This document shows, one piece after another, positions 27,403 to 36,499 of a stretch of DNA of 64,000 nucleotides. Positions within the stretch are counted from its first letter, which is position 1; every line of letters starts with the position of its first letter. The DNA is from Mycolicibacter terrae (lineage in GTDB: Bacteria; Actinomycetota; Actinomycetes; Mycobacteriales; Mycobacteriaceae). The stretch lies in contig NZ_AP022564.1 of NCBI RefSeq assembly GCF_010727125.1, positions 1,426,001 to 1,490,000 of the forward strand, in the 5' to 3' direction. The notes under the pieces were generated by a model. That model was not told where the DNA came from, made no database searches, and saw only the letters and a program-made list of their open reading frames with translations. A program made the position numbers and the translations under genes.

Positions 27403-28380
27403 GTGGCTGTGCGCGGTACTGAGCCCACGCTGGGTCAGCTTGGAGAGTTTCCCATGATCGACCGGCTGGTGGCCGGTCGCCGCCAGCCCAGTGCGACGGA
27501 ATTGGGTCCCGGCGACGACGCGGCGGTGGTGCGTAGCCCCGACGGCCGGACCGTGGTCTCCACCGACATGCTGGTGGAAGGCCGACATTTCCGGCTGGAC
27601 TGGTCAACTGCGCATGACGTCGGACGCAAGGCGATAGCGCAGAACGCCGCCGACATCGAGGCGATGGGCGCCCGCCCGACCGCGTTCGTCGTCGCCTTCG
27701 GCGCCCCATCGAGTACCGCGGCTGCCGATGCCGCCGCCTTGGCCGACGGCATGTGGGCCGAAGCCGGACGATTCGGTGCCGGCGTGGTCGGCGGTGACCT
27801 GGTCGAGGCCGATTCGTGGGTGGTTTCGGTGACGGCCCTCGGCGATCTGGCCGGCCGGGCACCGGTGCTGCGGTCGGGGGCGCGGCCCGGGGCGCTTCTG
27901 GCGGTGGCCGGCGAGCCGGGCCGATCGGCGGCGGGCTTTCGGCTGTGGAACGACGGCCAGGGTGGTTTCGAGGGCTTGCGGCGCCGCCACCTCGTCCCGG
28001 AGCCTCCCTACGGGCAGGGCGTGGCGGCCGCCGACGCCGGTGCGCAGGCCATGACCGACGTCTCCGACGGCCTGCTCGCCGACCTGGGGCACCTGGCAAC
28101 CGCGTCGCAGGTCACGATCGAAGTGTCCACCGCCGCGCTGGCCGCCGACCATCAGGCGCTGGCGCCGGCCGCAGCCGCGGTCGGCGCCGATGCGTGGTCT
28201 TGGGTGCTGGCCGGGGGAGAGGACCACGCACTGGTCGCCGCCTTCCCCGGCGCGATTCCGGCCGGCTGGCGGGTGATCGGCCGGGTCGCCGACGGGCCGG
28301 CCCGGGTGCTGGTCGACGGGGCGCCATGGGAGGGGGACGCGGGCTGGCAGTCGTACGGCTCCGAGTCCCCGTTACCTTGA
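27403..28380 (+). CDS. thiL: Thiamine-monophosphate kinase
   Basis: The protein has 325 residues and phosphorylates thiamine monophosphate to thiamine pyrophosphate. Family segments: GPGDDAAVV, STDMLVEGRHFRLDW, IAQNAADIEAMGARP, VGGDLV, and DVSDGLLADL in the AIR-synthase-like C-terminal half. GTG at 27403 or 27409 can start translation; a TACACT -10-like element at 27395-27400 would give a leaderless transcript at about 27409. No riboswitch is visible in the 34-bp upstream gap. It is followed six bases later by ung. Confidence 0.95.
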   Translation: MAVRGTEPTLGQLGEFPMIDRLVAGRRQPSATELGPGDDAAVVRSPDGRTVVSTDMLVEGRHFRLDWSTAHDVGRKAIAQNAADIEAMGARPTAFVVAFGAPSSTAAADAAALADGMWAEAGRFGAGVVGGDLVEADSWVVSVTALGDLAGRAPVLRSGARPGALLAVAGEPGRSAAGFRLWNDGQGGFEGLRRRHLVPEPPYGQGVAAADAGAQAMTDVSDGLLADLGHLATASQVTIEVSTAALAADHQALAPAAAAVGADAWSWVLAGGEDHALVAAFPGAIPAGWRVIGRVADGPARVLVDGAPWEGDAGWQSYGSESPLP

Positions 28381-28386
28381 GACACC

Positions 28387-29067
28387 ATGAGTGCGCGTCC
28401 ACTTCCTGAACTCGTCGAGAGCGGTTGGGCCACCGCCCTGGAACCGGTGACCGAGCAGGTCGCCTTGATGGGGAAGTTCCTGCGCGAGGAGCTCTCGTCC
28501 GGGCATGGCTACCTGCCCGACGGGCAGAACGTCTTGCGCGCCTTCACGTTTCCCTTCGACGCCGTGCGGGTGCTGATCGTCGGGCAGGATCCCTACCCGA
28601 CCCCGGGACACGCGGTGGGCCTCAGCTTCTCGGTCGCGCCGCAGGTGCGGCCGCTGCCGCGCAGCCTGGAGAACATCTTCACCGAGTACACCGCCGACCT
28701 CGGCTATCCCCGGCCGGCCAACGGTGATCTGTCGGCGTGGGCGCAGCGTGGTGTGCTGCTGCTCAACAGGGTGCTCACGGTACGTCCGGGCAACCCGGCG
28801 TCGCACCGCGGCAAGGGCTGGGAAATGGTCACCGAGTGCGCGATCCGCGCCCTGGTGGCGCGCAGACAACCCATGGTGGCGATCCTGTGGGGACGCGACG
28901 CGGGGACGCTGAAACCGATGCTGTCGGAGAACTGCGTCGCCATCGAGTCCCCGCACCCGTCGCCGCTGTCGGCGTCGCGGGGGTTCTTCGGGTCACGGCC
29001 GTTCAGCCGCGCCAACGAACAGCTGGAGAAACTGGGCGCCGAGCCGCTCGACTGGCGGCTGGACTGA
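28387..29067 (+). CDS. ung: Uracil-DNA glycosylase
   Basis: The family 1 UDG has 226 residues and removes uracil from DNA in base-excision repair. The water-activating loop [18 protein letters not shown] begins near residue 63 and holds the catalytic Asp. The DNA-intercalation loop [17 protein letters not shown] with the catalytic His is near residue 195. It follows thiL after six bases and is likely co-transcribed. Downstream is a REP-like hairpin before the convergent rpmB. Confidence 0.96.
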   Translation: MSARPLPELVESGWATALEPVTEQVALMGKFLREELSSGHGYLPDGQNVLRAFTFPFDAVRVLIVGQDPYPTPGHAVGLSFSVAPQVRPLPRSLENIFTEYTADLGYPRPANGDLSAWAQRGVLLLNRVLTVRPGNPASHRGKGWEMVTECAIRALVARRQPMVAILWGRDAGTLKPMLSENCVAIESPHPSPLSASRGFFGSRPFSRANEQLEKLGAEPLDWRLD

Positions 29068-29106
29068 CGCGGGCGGGCGCCTGACTGCGCTGAGCACCCG
29101 ATATTT

Positions 29107-29168
29107 CCGCGAGATTGCAGTCATGCCGGGAAATGCGCGCAATCACCTGCATGGCTTCAATCTCGCGG
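29107..29168. repeat. REP-like palindromic repeat, second type
   Basis: CCGCGAGATTGCAGTCATG (29107-29125) pairs with CATGGCTTCAATCTCGCGG (29150-29168): 17 of 19 positions complementary, the outer 11 perfectly, around a 24-base loop. It shares the CCGCGAG...CTCGCGG ends with the elements at 8309 and 53502, but the interior differs. It lies between the convergent ung and rpmB genes. Confidence 0.7.
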
Positions 29169-29231
29169 TGAGATCCGAGCTGAGCCCACGTGGTGCGCTC
29201 ACCCGGCGCCGTAGACCCCGGGGGCAGGCCT

Positions 29232-29423
29232 CTAGCCGCGGGCGACCTTGCCGGCCTTGATGCACGAGGTGCAGGCGTTGAGGCGCTGCTTGTTGCCGCC
29301 GGGACGGGCAGCGTGCACGGTCTGGATGTTCGGGTCCCACCGACGGCTGGTCCGACGGTGCGAGTGCGACACCGACTTGCCGAAGCCGGGGCCCTTTCCG
29401 CAGATATCGCACACGGCAGCCAT
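29232..29423 (-). CDS. rpmB: 50S ribosomal protein L28, zinc-binding form
   Basis: The protein has 63 residues. It starts [20 protein letters not shown], continues with [12 protein letters not shown], and ends with [13 protein letters not shown]. Cysteines C5, C8, C51 and C54 form the zinc ribbon of the C+ paralogue class. Mycobacteria also carry cysteine-free L28 copies that replace it under zinc limitation. GAGGAG lies eight bases before ATG 29423. Divergent from the DAK-domain kinase gene. Confidence 0.95.
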   Translation of the reverse strand: MAAVCDICGKGPGFGKSVSHSHRRTSRRWDPNIQTVHAARPGGNKQRLNACTSCIKAGKVARG

Positions 29424-29619
29424 ATGTGACACTCCTCAAAACGTCTGCTTGAGGGCCAACAACCTCAGCGGGTGGCCCGACAACCTGATCAGGATACCCG
29501 CCGGGCCGGGCAACCACCAAAACGCCCCGTTTCGGCTCGCGACGCGGCGTGACCTGTGGTGTCGCCCGCAGTGATTAGGCTTGCAGCCACCGGAGGTGGC
29601 GGCAGGAAGGTGCGTGCAG

Positions 29620-31257
29620 GTGGGCAACCCCGATCGTCGGCTGGATGCGGCCACCTTGCGGGACTGGGCGCACACCGCTGTCGGCGATCTGATCACCCAC
29701 ACCGACGAGATCAACCAGCTCAACGTCTTCCCGGTCGCCGATTCCGACACCGGCACAAACATGCTGTTCACCATGCGCTCGGCCCTGGCCGAGGCTAATA
29801 CCGAGGCCGCTTCCGGTGAGGTCGCCCGGGTCGCGGCCGCCTTGTCGTCCGGAGCCCTGCACGGGGCCCGCGGCAACTCCGGGGTGATCCTGTCGCAGAT
29901 CCTGCGCGGCCTGGCGGACGTGACCGCCGCCGACAGCACCGGAGTGGTCGACGCTGCGCTGTTGGGCGCCGGCCTGCGGCACGGGGTCGAGCTGGTGATC
30001 ACCTCGATGGGCGGCCGCGAGGTGCCGGGCACCATCGTGTCGGTGCTGCAGGCCGCGGCGGCGGCAGTCGAGCAGTGCGCGGCCCGGGGCGCTGGGCTGG
30101 GCGCGGCGATCACTGCCGCCACGGAAGCCGCGGCCGAGGCACTGGAGAAGACCACCGAGCAGCTCGACGTGCTCGCGGCCGCCGGCGTGGTCGACGCCGG
30201 CGGCCGCGGCCTGCTGGTGCTGCTCGACGCGCTGCAGTCGACGATTACCGGGCAGGCGCCCGTCCGGCCGGTTTATCAGCCGTCGCCGCGGCCACGCCCG
30301 CCCGAAGCGGTCACCGACCAGCCCGCGCCGCAATTCGAGGTGATGTACCTGCTCGGCGAGTGTGCCCCCGAAGACACCGACGCGTTGCGCGAACGGCTGA
30401 CCCAACTCGGCGATTCGGTGGCGATAGCGACGTCGGGGGTGGTCGGCGGCTATTCGGTACACGTGCACACCGACGACGCCGGTGCCGCCGTCGAGGCGGG
30501 CCTGGCGTTCGGCCGGCCACGGCGTATCCAGATCTCAGCGCTGGCCGGGGTGACCGGCCTGCCGCCGGGCAGCTGGTCCCGGGAGCGCGCGGTGCTGGCC
30601 GTGGTCGACGGTGAGGGTGCGCAGGAGTTGTTCGCCGGGGAAGGCGCCTGCGTGCTGCGGCCGGACCCGCACAGCGCCGACCCGGCCACGATGGTCACCG
30701 CCCAGCAGCTGCTGCGCGCGGTGGTGGACACCGGCGCGGCCCAGGTGATGCTGCTGCCCAACGGCTACGTCGCCGCCGAGGAGCTGGTGGCCGGATGCAC
30801 GGCGGCCATCGGCTGGGGCATCGACGTGGTGCCGGTTCCGACCGGGTCGATGGTGCAGGGACTGACTGCGCTGGCGGTACATGATCCGGGCCGGCCGGTG
30901 GTCGACGACGGCTACACCATGGCGCGGGCGGCGGGCACGACCCGGCACGGCTCGGTGCGGGTCGCCACCGAGCAGGCACTGACCTGGGCGGGCACCTGCC
31001 GGCCCGGTGACGGGCTGGGCATCGCCGGTGACGAGGTGCTGATCGTGGCCGGCGACGTCGGCGCGGCTGCGATCGGCCTGATCGACCTGTTGCTGGCGGC
31101 CGGCGGTGAACTGGTCACGGTGCTGGTCGGGGCCGGCTTCGACGGCAAGGTCGTCGACGCGCTGGCCAGACATGTCCACGATCAGCATCCGGGCATCGAC
31201 CTGGCGACCTACCTCACCGGGCACCGGGGCGACGCCCTGCTGATCGGGGTCGAGTAG
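29620..31257 (+). CDS. DAK-domain protein, fatty-acid-kinase (FakA/YloV)-like
   Basis: The protein has 545 residues. The N-terminal DAK phosphatase/kinase domain shows TDEINQLNVFPVADSDTGTNM (metal-binding Asp residues) and ALHGARGNSGVILSQILRG. The middle and C-terminal region matches the FakA/YloV architecture. FakA phosphorylates fatty acids delivered by a FakB partner in Firmicutes; whether the mycobacterial protein does so is not known, and no FakB/DegV gene is in the window. GTG 29620 was chosen because AGGAAGG lies nine bases upstream. It is two bases ahead of recG, a common pairing. The gene is intact here. Confidence 0.85.
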   Translation: MGNPDRRLDAATLRDWAHTAVGDLITHTDEINQLNVFPVADSDTGTNMLFTMRSALAEANTEAASGEVARVAAALSSGALHGARGNSGVILSQILRGLADVTAADSTGVVDAALLGAGLRHGVELVITSMGGREVPGTIVSVLQAAAAAVEQCAARGAGLGAAITAATEAAAEALEKTTEQLDVLAAAGVVDAGGRGLLVLLDALQSTITGQAPVRPVYQPSPRPRPPEAVTDQPAPQFEVMYLLGECAPEDTDALRERLTQLGDSVAIATSGVVGGYSVHVHTDDAGAAVEAGLAFGRPRRIQISALAGVTGLPPGSWSRERAVLAVVDGEGAQELFAGEGACVLRPDPHSADPATMVTAQQLLRAVVDTGAAQVMLLPNGYVAAEELVAGCTAAIGWGIDVVPVPTGSMVQGLTALAVHDPGRPVVDDGYTMARAAGTTRHGSVRVATEQALTWAGTCRPGDGLGIAGDEVLIVAGDVGAAAIGLIDLLLAAGGELVTVLVGAGFDGKVVDALARHVHDQHPGIDLATYLTGHRGDALLIGVE

Positions 31258-31259
31258 CG

Positions 31260-33488
31260 ATGGCCACGCTGCGCGACCGGCTGGATTTCATCGTCGGCTC
31301 CGACGCCGCGGAGAAGCTCGACGATGCGTTCGGCATCCGCACCGTCGGCGAGCTGTTGCGGCACTACCCCCGCAGCTACGTTGAAGGCGCCGGGGTGCGG
31401 GGGGCAGCCGATAGCCGCCCCGTCGAAGGCGACCACATCACCGTCGTCGACATCATCGGCTCCGCAGTGCTCAAGGACATGCAGCGCCGCAAAGGCAAAT
31501 TCCTGGTCGTCACCGTCGGCAGTGGCCGCAACCGGGTCAGCGCCACGTTCTTCAACCCCAAGGGCCTGCGCTGGCGGCTGACCCCGGGGACCCGGGTGAT
31601 GCTGTCCGGTGAGGTCAAGCTCTACCGGGGGGCGATCCAGCTCACTCACCCGGACTTTCTGGTACTCAAGGAAGCCGACGGTGCAGAGCAGAACAGCCAC
31701 TTCGGCAGCAGCTCACTGCGCAACATCGCCGACGCATCGCAAAAGGTCAGTGGGCAGGTCAACCAGTCGGACTTCGAGCGCGGCTGCTACCCGATCTATC
31801 CAGCCACCGCGAAACTGCAGAGCTGGGACATCTTCGCCTGTGTCCGTCAGGTTCTCGCGGTGCTTGATCCGGTCCCCGACCCGCTGCCGGCGGTGGTGCG
31901 CACCGAACGCGGCCTGCTTGGCGAAGACGAGGCGCTGCGGGCAATCCATCTGTCGGAGAACGCCGCCGAACGGGACCGCGCCCGCGACCGGCTGGCCGTC
32001 GATGAAGCCTTTGGCTTGCAGTGGGCGCTGGCGATGCGCCGCAACAGCGAACTGTCCCAATCCGGCCCGCCGGCCGCGCCACGAATCGACGGGTTGGCCG
32101 CGGAGCTGTTGGTCCGCTTGCCGTTCGAGCTGACGGCCGGGCAGCGTGACGTGCTGGACGTATTGGCGGCCGAGCTCGGTGCGTCGCGCCCGATGAACCG
32201 ACTGCTGCAGGGTGAGGTCGGCTCCGGCAAGACCATCGTGGCGCTGCTGGCGATGCTGCAGATGGTCGACGCGGGCTATCAGTGCGCGTTGCTTGCCCCG
32301 ACGGAAGTGCTTGCCGCCCAACATGTGCGGTCGATTCGGGACATGTTGGGCCAGCTGGCGATGGGCGGTCAGCTCGGTGGCGCCGACAACGCCACCGCGG
32401 TAGCGCTGCTGACCGGCTCGATGTCGGCGGCCGTCAAGAAGCAGGTCCGAGCCGAGATCCACAGTGGCGCCGCCGGGATCGTGGTCGGCACCCACGCCCT
32501 GCTGCAGGATGCTGTGGAGTTTCACCAGCTGGGCATGGTGGTCGTCGACGAACAGCACCGGTTCGGTGTCGAGCAGCGGGATCAGTTGCGCGCCAAGGCC
32601 CCCGACGGCATCACCCCGCACCTGCTGGTGATGACCGCGACCCCGATCCCGCGCACGGTGGCGCTCACCGTCTACGGCGATCTGGAGACCTCGACGTTGC
32701 GTGAGCTGCCCCGCGGGCGCCAGCCCATCCGGTCTTCGGTGATCTTCGAGAAGGACAAACCGGCCTGGCTGGACCGGGCCTGGCAGCGCATCCGCGAAGA
32801 GGTCGCGGCCGGCCGGCAGGCTTACGTGGTGGCACCCCGCATCGACGAGTCCGACGAAGACGGCAAGCCCGGCGGGACCGACGAGGGCGGCCGGACCTCG
32901 GCCACCGCGGTGGGACTGTTCGATCGGCTGCGGGCCGGGCCACTATCGGGGTTGCGGCTGGGATTGATGCACGGGCGGCTCGCCGCGGATGAGAAGGACG
33001 CGGTGATGGCGGCGTTTCGCGGCGGCGCAGTGGATGTGCTGGTGTGCACCACCGTGATCGAGGTCGGTGTCGACGTGCCCAACGCCACGGTCATGCTGAT
33101 CGCCGACGCCGACTGGTTCGGCATCAGCCAGCTGCACCAGCTGCGCGGCCGGATCGGCCGCGGCGAGCACGCCAGCCTGTGCCTGCTGGTGACCGGCGCG
33201 GCCCCGGGATCCAAGGCCGGAAAGCGCCTGGAGGCGGTGGCCGGCACGCTGGACGGGTTCGCGCTGGCCGACCTGGACCTGCGCGAGCGCGGTGAGGGAG
33301 ATGTGTTGGGCCGCAATCAGTCCGGTTGGCGAGGTGGCTTGAAGCTGCTGTCACTGGCCGATCACGGCGAGGTGATCGAAGCCGCCCGGGAGTTCTGTGC
33401 CGCGGCGTGGGACACCGACCCGTCCGATCCCGGACTGGCGGTGCTCGCCGAGCCGTTCACCGACATCGAATACCTGGACAAATCATGA
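31260..33488 (+). CDS. recG: ATP-dependent DNA helicase RecG
   Basis: The protein has 742 residues: an N-terminal wedge/OB domain (about 1-200) followed by two helicase domains. Walker A is LLQGEVGSGKTIVALLAML near residue 313, the DEQH box VVVDEQHRFGVEQRDQLR near 429, and the C-terminal helicase motifs LMHGRLAADEKDAVM, VCTTVIEVGVDVPNA and QLRGRIGRGEH follow. RecG remodels stalled forks and Holliday junctions. It starts two bases after the DAK gene and its stop overlaps the next start (ATGA 33485-33488). Confidence 0.97.
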   Translation: MATLRDRLDFIVGSDAAEKLDDAFGIRTVGELLRHYPRSYVEGAGVRGAADSRPVEGDHITVVDIIGSAVLKDMQRRKGKFLVVTVGSGRNRVSATFFNPKGLRWRLTPGTRVMLSGEVKLYRGAIQLTHPDFLVLKEADGAEQNSHFGSSSLRNIADASQKVSGQVNQSDFERGCYPIYPATAKLQSWDIFACVRQVLAVLDPVPDPLPAVVRTERGLLGEDEALRAIHLSENAAERDRARDRLAVDEAFGLQWALAMRRNSELSQSGPPAAPRIDGLAAELLVRLPFELTAGQRDVLDVLAAELGASRPMNRLLQGEVGSGKTIVALLAMLQMVDAGYQCALLAPTEVLAAQHVRSIRDMLGQLAMGGQLGGADNATAVALLTGSMSAAVKKQVRAEIHSGAAGIVVGTHALLQDAVEFHQLGMVVVDEQHRFGVEQRDQLRAKAPDGITPHLLVMTATPIPRTVALTVYGDLETSTLRELPRGRQPIRSSVIFEKDKPAWLDRAWQRIREEVAAGRQAYVVAPRIDESDEDGKPGGTDEGGRTSATAVGLFDRLRAGPLSGLRLGLMHGRLAADEKDAVMAAFRGGAVDVLVCTTVIEVGVDVPNATVMLIADADWFGISQLHQLRGRIGRGEHASLCLLVTGAAPGSKAGKRLEAVAGTLDGFALADLDLRERGEGDVLGRNQSGWRGGLKLLSLADHGEVIEAAREFCAAAWDTDPSDPGLAVLAEPFTDIEYLDKS

Positions 33489-34198
33489 CCAACCGCAAAA
33501 CGTTGCTGTGGCTGGCCGTGGTGGCGCTGCTGGCCGTCGTCGTCGCCTTTCAGACCGTGTCGGCGGCCGGCCATCGCAGCCGGGCCTTCGCCGCGCGGTC
33601 CGGCATGCCCACGGTGCAGCCCGGCACCGACGTGCTGGCCGGGATCACGGTGATCCCGGCGCGCACCCACCGTCACGACTACCGCCGCTCGGTGTTCGGC
33701 GAGGCCTGGGACGACGACAACGACGCGCCCGGCGGCCACAACGGCTGCGACACCCGCAACGACGTTCTCAACCGCGACCTGGTTGACATCACGCACGTGT
33801 CGACGAAACGCTGCGCGCAGGCGGTGGCCACCGGCACCCTGCACGACCCGTACACCAACGCCACCGTCGCCTTCACCCGCGGCGCCAAGATCGGCGAGGC
33901 CGTGCAGATCGACCACATCGTCCCGCTGGCCTACGCCTGGGACATGGGCGCCTCCGGGTGGCCGTACCGCCAGCGGCTGCGCTTCGCCAACGACCCGGCA
34001 AACCTGCTGGCGGTCGCCGGGCAGCCCAACCAGGACAAGGGCGATGCCGGGCCTGGGCAATGGATGCCGCCGAACAAATCCTTCGCCTGCCAGTACGCCG
34101 TCGCCTACATTGCCGTCCTGCGGGGCTATGCGCTGCGACTCGACCAGCCGTCGGCCGACGTGCTGCGCCGGGCCGCGGCGACGTGCCCGGCCGGATAG
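33485..34198 (+). CDS. Secreted HNH/DUF1524-type nuclease-like protein
   Basis: The protein has 237 residues and an N-terminal hydrophobic segment (LLWLAVVALLAVVVAFQTVSA, about 7-27) that is a signal peptide or anchor. The exported domain carries IDHIVPLAYAWDMGA and FANDPANLLAV ... NQDKGD ... W, the beta-beta-alpha metal motif of DUF1524/HNH nucleases. It corresponds to Rv2972c. It is translationally coupled to recG, though its predicted location outside the membrane makes a repair role unlikely. Two cysteine pairs could form disulfides, consistent with the oxidative folding pair downstream. Confidence 0.82.
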   Translation: MTNRKTLLWLAVVALLAVVVAFQTVSAAGHRSRAFAARSGMPTVQPGTDVLAGITVIPARTHRHDYRRSVFGEAWDDDNDAPGGHNGCDTRNDVLNRDLVDITHVSTKRCAQAVATGTLHDPYTNATVAFTRGAKIGEAVQIDHIVPLAYAWDMGASGWPYRQRLRFANDPANLLAVAGQPNQDKGDAGPGQWMPPNKSFACQYAVAYIAVLRGYALRLDQPSADVLRRAAATCPAG

Positions 34199-34221
34199 GT
34201 GCCCGACCAAACGGGGGAAGC

Positions 34222-34812
34222 ATGACGACCGATTACTGGGCCGGCGCGCCCACGCTGGGCGGCGACCACGTCTTGTTGCGGCCGACCGAACTCGCCGACG
34301 TCACCGGGCTGGCGCGGGCCCACGACGTCGAGTCCACCCGATATTTCCTCTACGGCAGCCAATCCGGCCCGCCCACCGAGCGGTCCGTGGCCGAAGCGCT
34401 GGCGTCGCAACGCCAGGTACTGACCCAGGTCGAGGTCGCCACCGGCGACATCGTCGGGACGACGTCGATCTATGACATGAGCGAGCCGCACCGCCGGGTG
34501 ACAGTCGGCTACACCTGGCTGACGGCGCGGGTCCGCGGCTCGGCGATCAATTCCGAGTCCAAACTGCTGTTGCTGGACCATTGTTTCGGCACCCTGGGCG
34601 CGGGGCGGGTGCAGTTCAACGTCGACGACCTCAACGAGCGCTCCAGGCGCGCGGTGCTGGGCATCGGGGCGACCGAGGAGGGTGCGCTGCGTCGGCACGC
34701 CCGCCGCAGCGACGGGTCGTGGCGCACCACGATGGTCTATTCGGTGATCGGCGAGGAGTGGCCGCCGCTGCGGGCCCGGCTGGTGGAGCGGATCAACCGC
34801 CGGGCCGGCTGA
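34222..34812 (+). CDS. GNAT-family N-acetyltransferase (RimJ/RimL type)
   Basis: The protein has 196 residues. It begins with the family strand HVLLRPTELADVTGLARAHD, followed by the central VGTTSIYDM and VTVGYTWL strands and the helix after FNVDDLNERSRRAVLGIGATEEG, all typical of RimJ/RimL-like acetyltransferases. The acceptor, perhaps a protein N-terminus or small amine, is unknown. GGGGGAAG lies just before ATG 34222. Its stop abuts the stop of the convergent aldo-keto reductase at 34813. Confidence 0.85.
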   Translation: MTTDYWAGAPTLGGDHVLLRPTELADVTGLARAHDVESTRYFLYGSQSGPPTERSVAEALASQRQVLTQVEVATGDIVGTTSIYDMSEPHRRVTVGYTWLTARVRGSAINSESKLLLLDHCFGTLGAGRVQFNVDDLNERSRRAVLGIGATEEGALRRHARRSDGSWRTTMVYSVIGEEWPPLRARLVERINRRAG

Positions 34813-35652
34813 TCAGAGGCCGGTGTAGGTCAGCGGGTCCTCGCGCACCCGGGTGCCGTCGTTGAGCCCGTTGAGGCTGTCCATGTGCTCGGCGGCCAGC
34901 TCGAAGCCGAAGACATCGAGGTTGGCCGCGATGCGCTCGGGGTTGGCCGACCGCGGAATGACCACGTTGCCCAGCTGCAGGCTCCACCGGATCAGCACCT
35001 GAGCCGGCGTCTTGCCGTATTCGCCGGCGATCGCCGTCACCGCCGGGTGGTCGAGCAACCGGCCCACCGCCAGCGGGCTGTAGGCCTGCGTGACGATGCC
35101 CCGCTCGGCGTGGAACGCCCGCAGCTCGGCCTGGTTGAGCAGGGGGTGCAGCTCGATCTGGTTGACCGCCGGCGTCTCGAAAGCCAGGTCGATCGCATCA
35201 TCGAGGTGCTCCGCGGTGAAGTTGCACACCCCGATCGACCGAGTCAGCCCCTGCTCGCGCGCCTGGATCAGCCCCCCGAAACTGTCGACGTACATGCCCA
35301 GCGGCGGTGCCGGCCAGTGGATCAGGTACAGGTCCACATAGTCCAATCCGAGTCGCTCCACACTGGCGTGGCAGGCCTGGATGGCCGCGGTCAGGCCCTG
35401 GTCGGCATTGGCCAGCTTGGTGGTGACGAACAGCTCGTCGCGCGGAACGCCTGACGCGGCGATCGCCCGGCCCACCGCGGCTTCGTTGCCGTAGACCTTG
35501 GCGGTGTCGATCAACCGGCAGCCCAGCTCGAGTGCGGCCGAGACCGCCCGCTCGGTCTCGGCGTCCGATAGCTCGGCCACCCCGATGCCCAGAGTCGGCA
35601 TGGTGTGGCCGTCGTTGAGCGCGACGGAGGGGATCGCAGTGCCCGGCGTCAT
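34813..35652 (-). CDS. Aldo-keto reductase, tandem copy 1
   Basis: The AKR5-like (beta/alpha)8 barrel has 279 residues and reduces aldehydes and ketones with NADPH. The catalytic tetrad is intact: Asp in [11 protein letters not shown], Tyr in the same motif, Lys in [11 protein letters not shown] and His in [10 protein letters not shown]. The cofactor segment [18 protein letters not shown] has a Ser-Ala in place of the usual KSV. The gene is one base apart from copy 2 upstream on the same strand. M. tuberculosis has a single gene here (Rv2971); M. smegmatis has two. Confidence 0.93.
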   Translation of the reverse strand: MTPGTAIPSVALNDGHTMPTLGIGVAELSDAETERAVSAALELGCRLIDTAKVYGNEAAVGRAIAASGVPRDELFVTTKLANADQGLTAAIQACHASVERLGLDYVDLYLIHWPAPPLGMYVDSFGGLIQAREQGLTRSIGVCNFTAEHLDDAIDLAFETPAVNQIELHPLLNQAELRAFHAERGIVTQAYSPLAVGRLLDHPAVTAIAGEYGKTPAQVLIRWSLQLGNVVIPRSANPERIAANLDVFGFELAAEHMDSLNGLNDGTRVREDPLTYTGL

Positions 35653-35653
35653 C

Positions 35654-36499
35654 TCACCTACCTGTGTCGTCGAATGTGCGTGGATCGGGTCCCAGTCGGG
35701 CGCCGTCGTCGAGCGAGGATATCGCGGCCATCTCGGCCGTGCCGAGTTCGAAGTCGAAGACTTCGAAGTTGCTGACGATGCGTTCTGGGTTGACCGATTT
35801 CGGAATCACGATATTACCGAGCTGAATGTGCCACCGAATCAGCACCTGCGCCGGTGTCTTGCCGCAATGCTGCGCGACCTCGGTGACCGTCGGGTGCGCC
35901 AGCAGCGAACCCCGCCCCAGCGGTGCCCACGCCTCGGTGGCGATGCCCAGGCGGGAGTGCACCTCACGCAGTTCGGCCTGGCTGTACCGGGGGTGCAACT
36001 CGACCTGGTTGACCACGGGCACGATGCCGGTCCCGTCGATGAGCATCTCGAGGTGCTCGGGCGCGAAGTTGCTCACCCCGATCGAGCGGATCCGGCCCTG
36101 ATCGCGCAGGTGTGCCAGCGCGCGAAAGGTGTCGACGAATTTGCCGCGCGCCGGAAGCGGCCAATGGATCAGGTATAGGTCCAGGACCTCGAGACCGAGT
36201 CGGTCCATGCTCTTGTCGAACGCGGCCAGCGCCGAATCGTAGCCCTGGTCGGCGTTCCACAGTTTGGTGACGACATACACGTCGTCGCGCGCCAGCCCGG
36301 ACGCCGCCACCGCGCGGCCGACCTCGCGCTCGTTGCCGTACAACGCCGCGGTGTCGATATGGCGGTATCCCGCTGCAAGTGCCGTGGTGACCGCCTGCTC
36401 GGTATCGGCGGGCGAAATCTTGTAAACCCCGAAACCGAGGGAGGGGATGGAATTACCGTCGTTGAGCGTGACCAAGCGCAAGTTACTTCGAACACTCAT
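35654..36499 (-). CDS. Aldo-keto reductase, tandem copy 2
   Basis: The protein has 281 residues and a complete tetrad ([32 protein letters not shown]) with the canonical cofactor motif [11 protein letters not shown]. It is a clear paralogue of the gene immediately downstream, and is probably the closer match to canonical AKR5 enzymes. Its ATG lies in the sequence CATG (36497-36500), whose other strand supplies the lipN ATG, so the divergent start codons overlap by two bases. No good Shine-Dalgarno is visible; its promoter must lie in lipN coding sequence. Confidence 0.93.
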   Translation of the reverse strand: MSVRSNLRLVTLNDGNSIPSLGFGVYKISPADTEQAVTTALAAGYRHIDTAALYGNEREVGRAVAASGLARDDVYVVTKLWNADQGYDSALAAFDKSMDRLGLEVLDLYLIHWPLPARGKFVDTFRALAHLRDQGRIRSIGVSNFAPEHLEMLIDGTGIVPVVNQVELHPRYSQAELREVHSRLGIATEAWAPLGRGSLLAHPTVTEVAQHCGKTPAQVLIRWHIQLGNIVIPKSVNPERIVSNFEVFDFELGTAEMAAISSLDDGARLGPDPRTFDDTGR

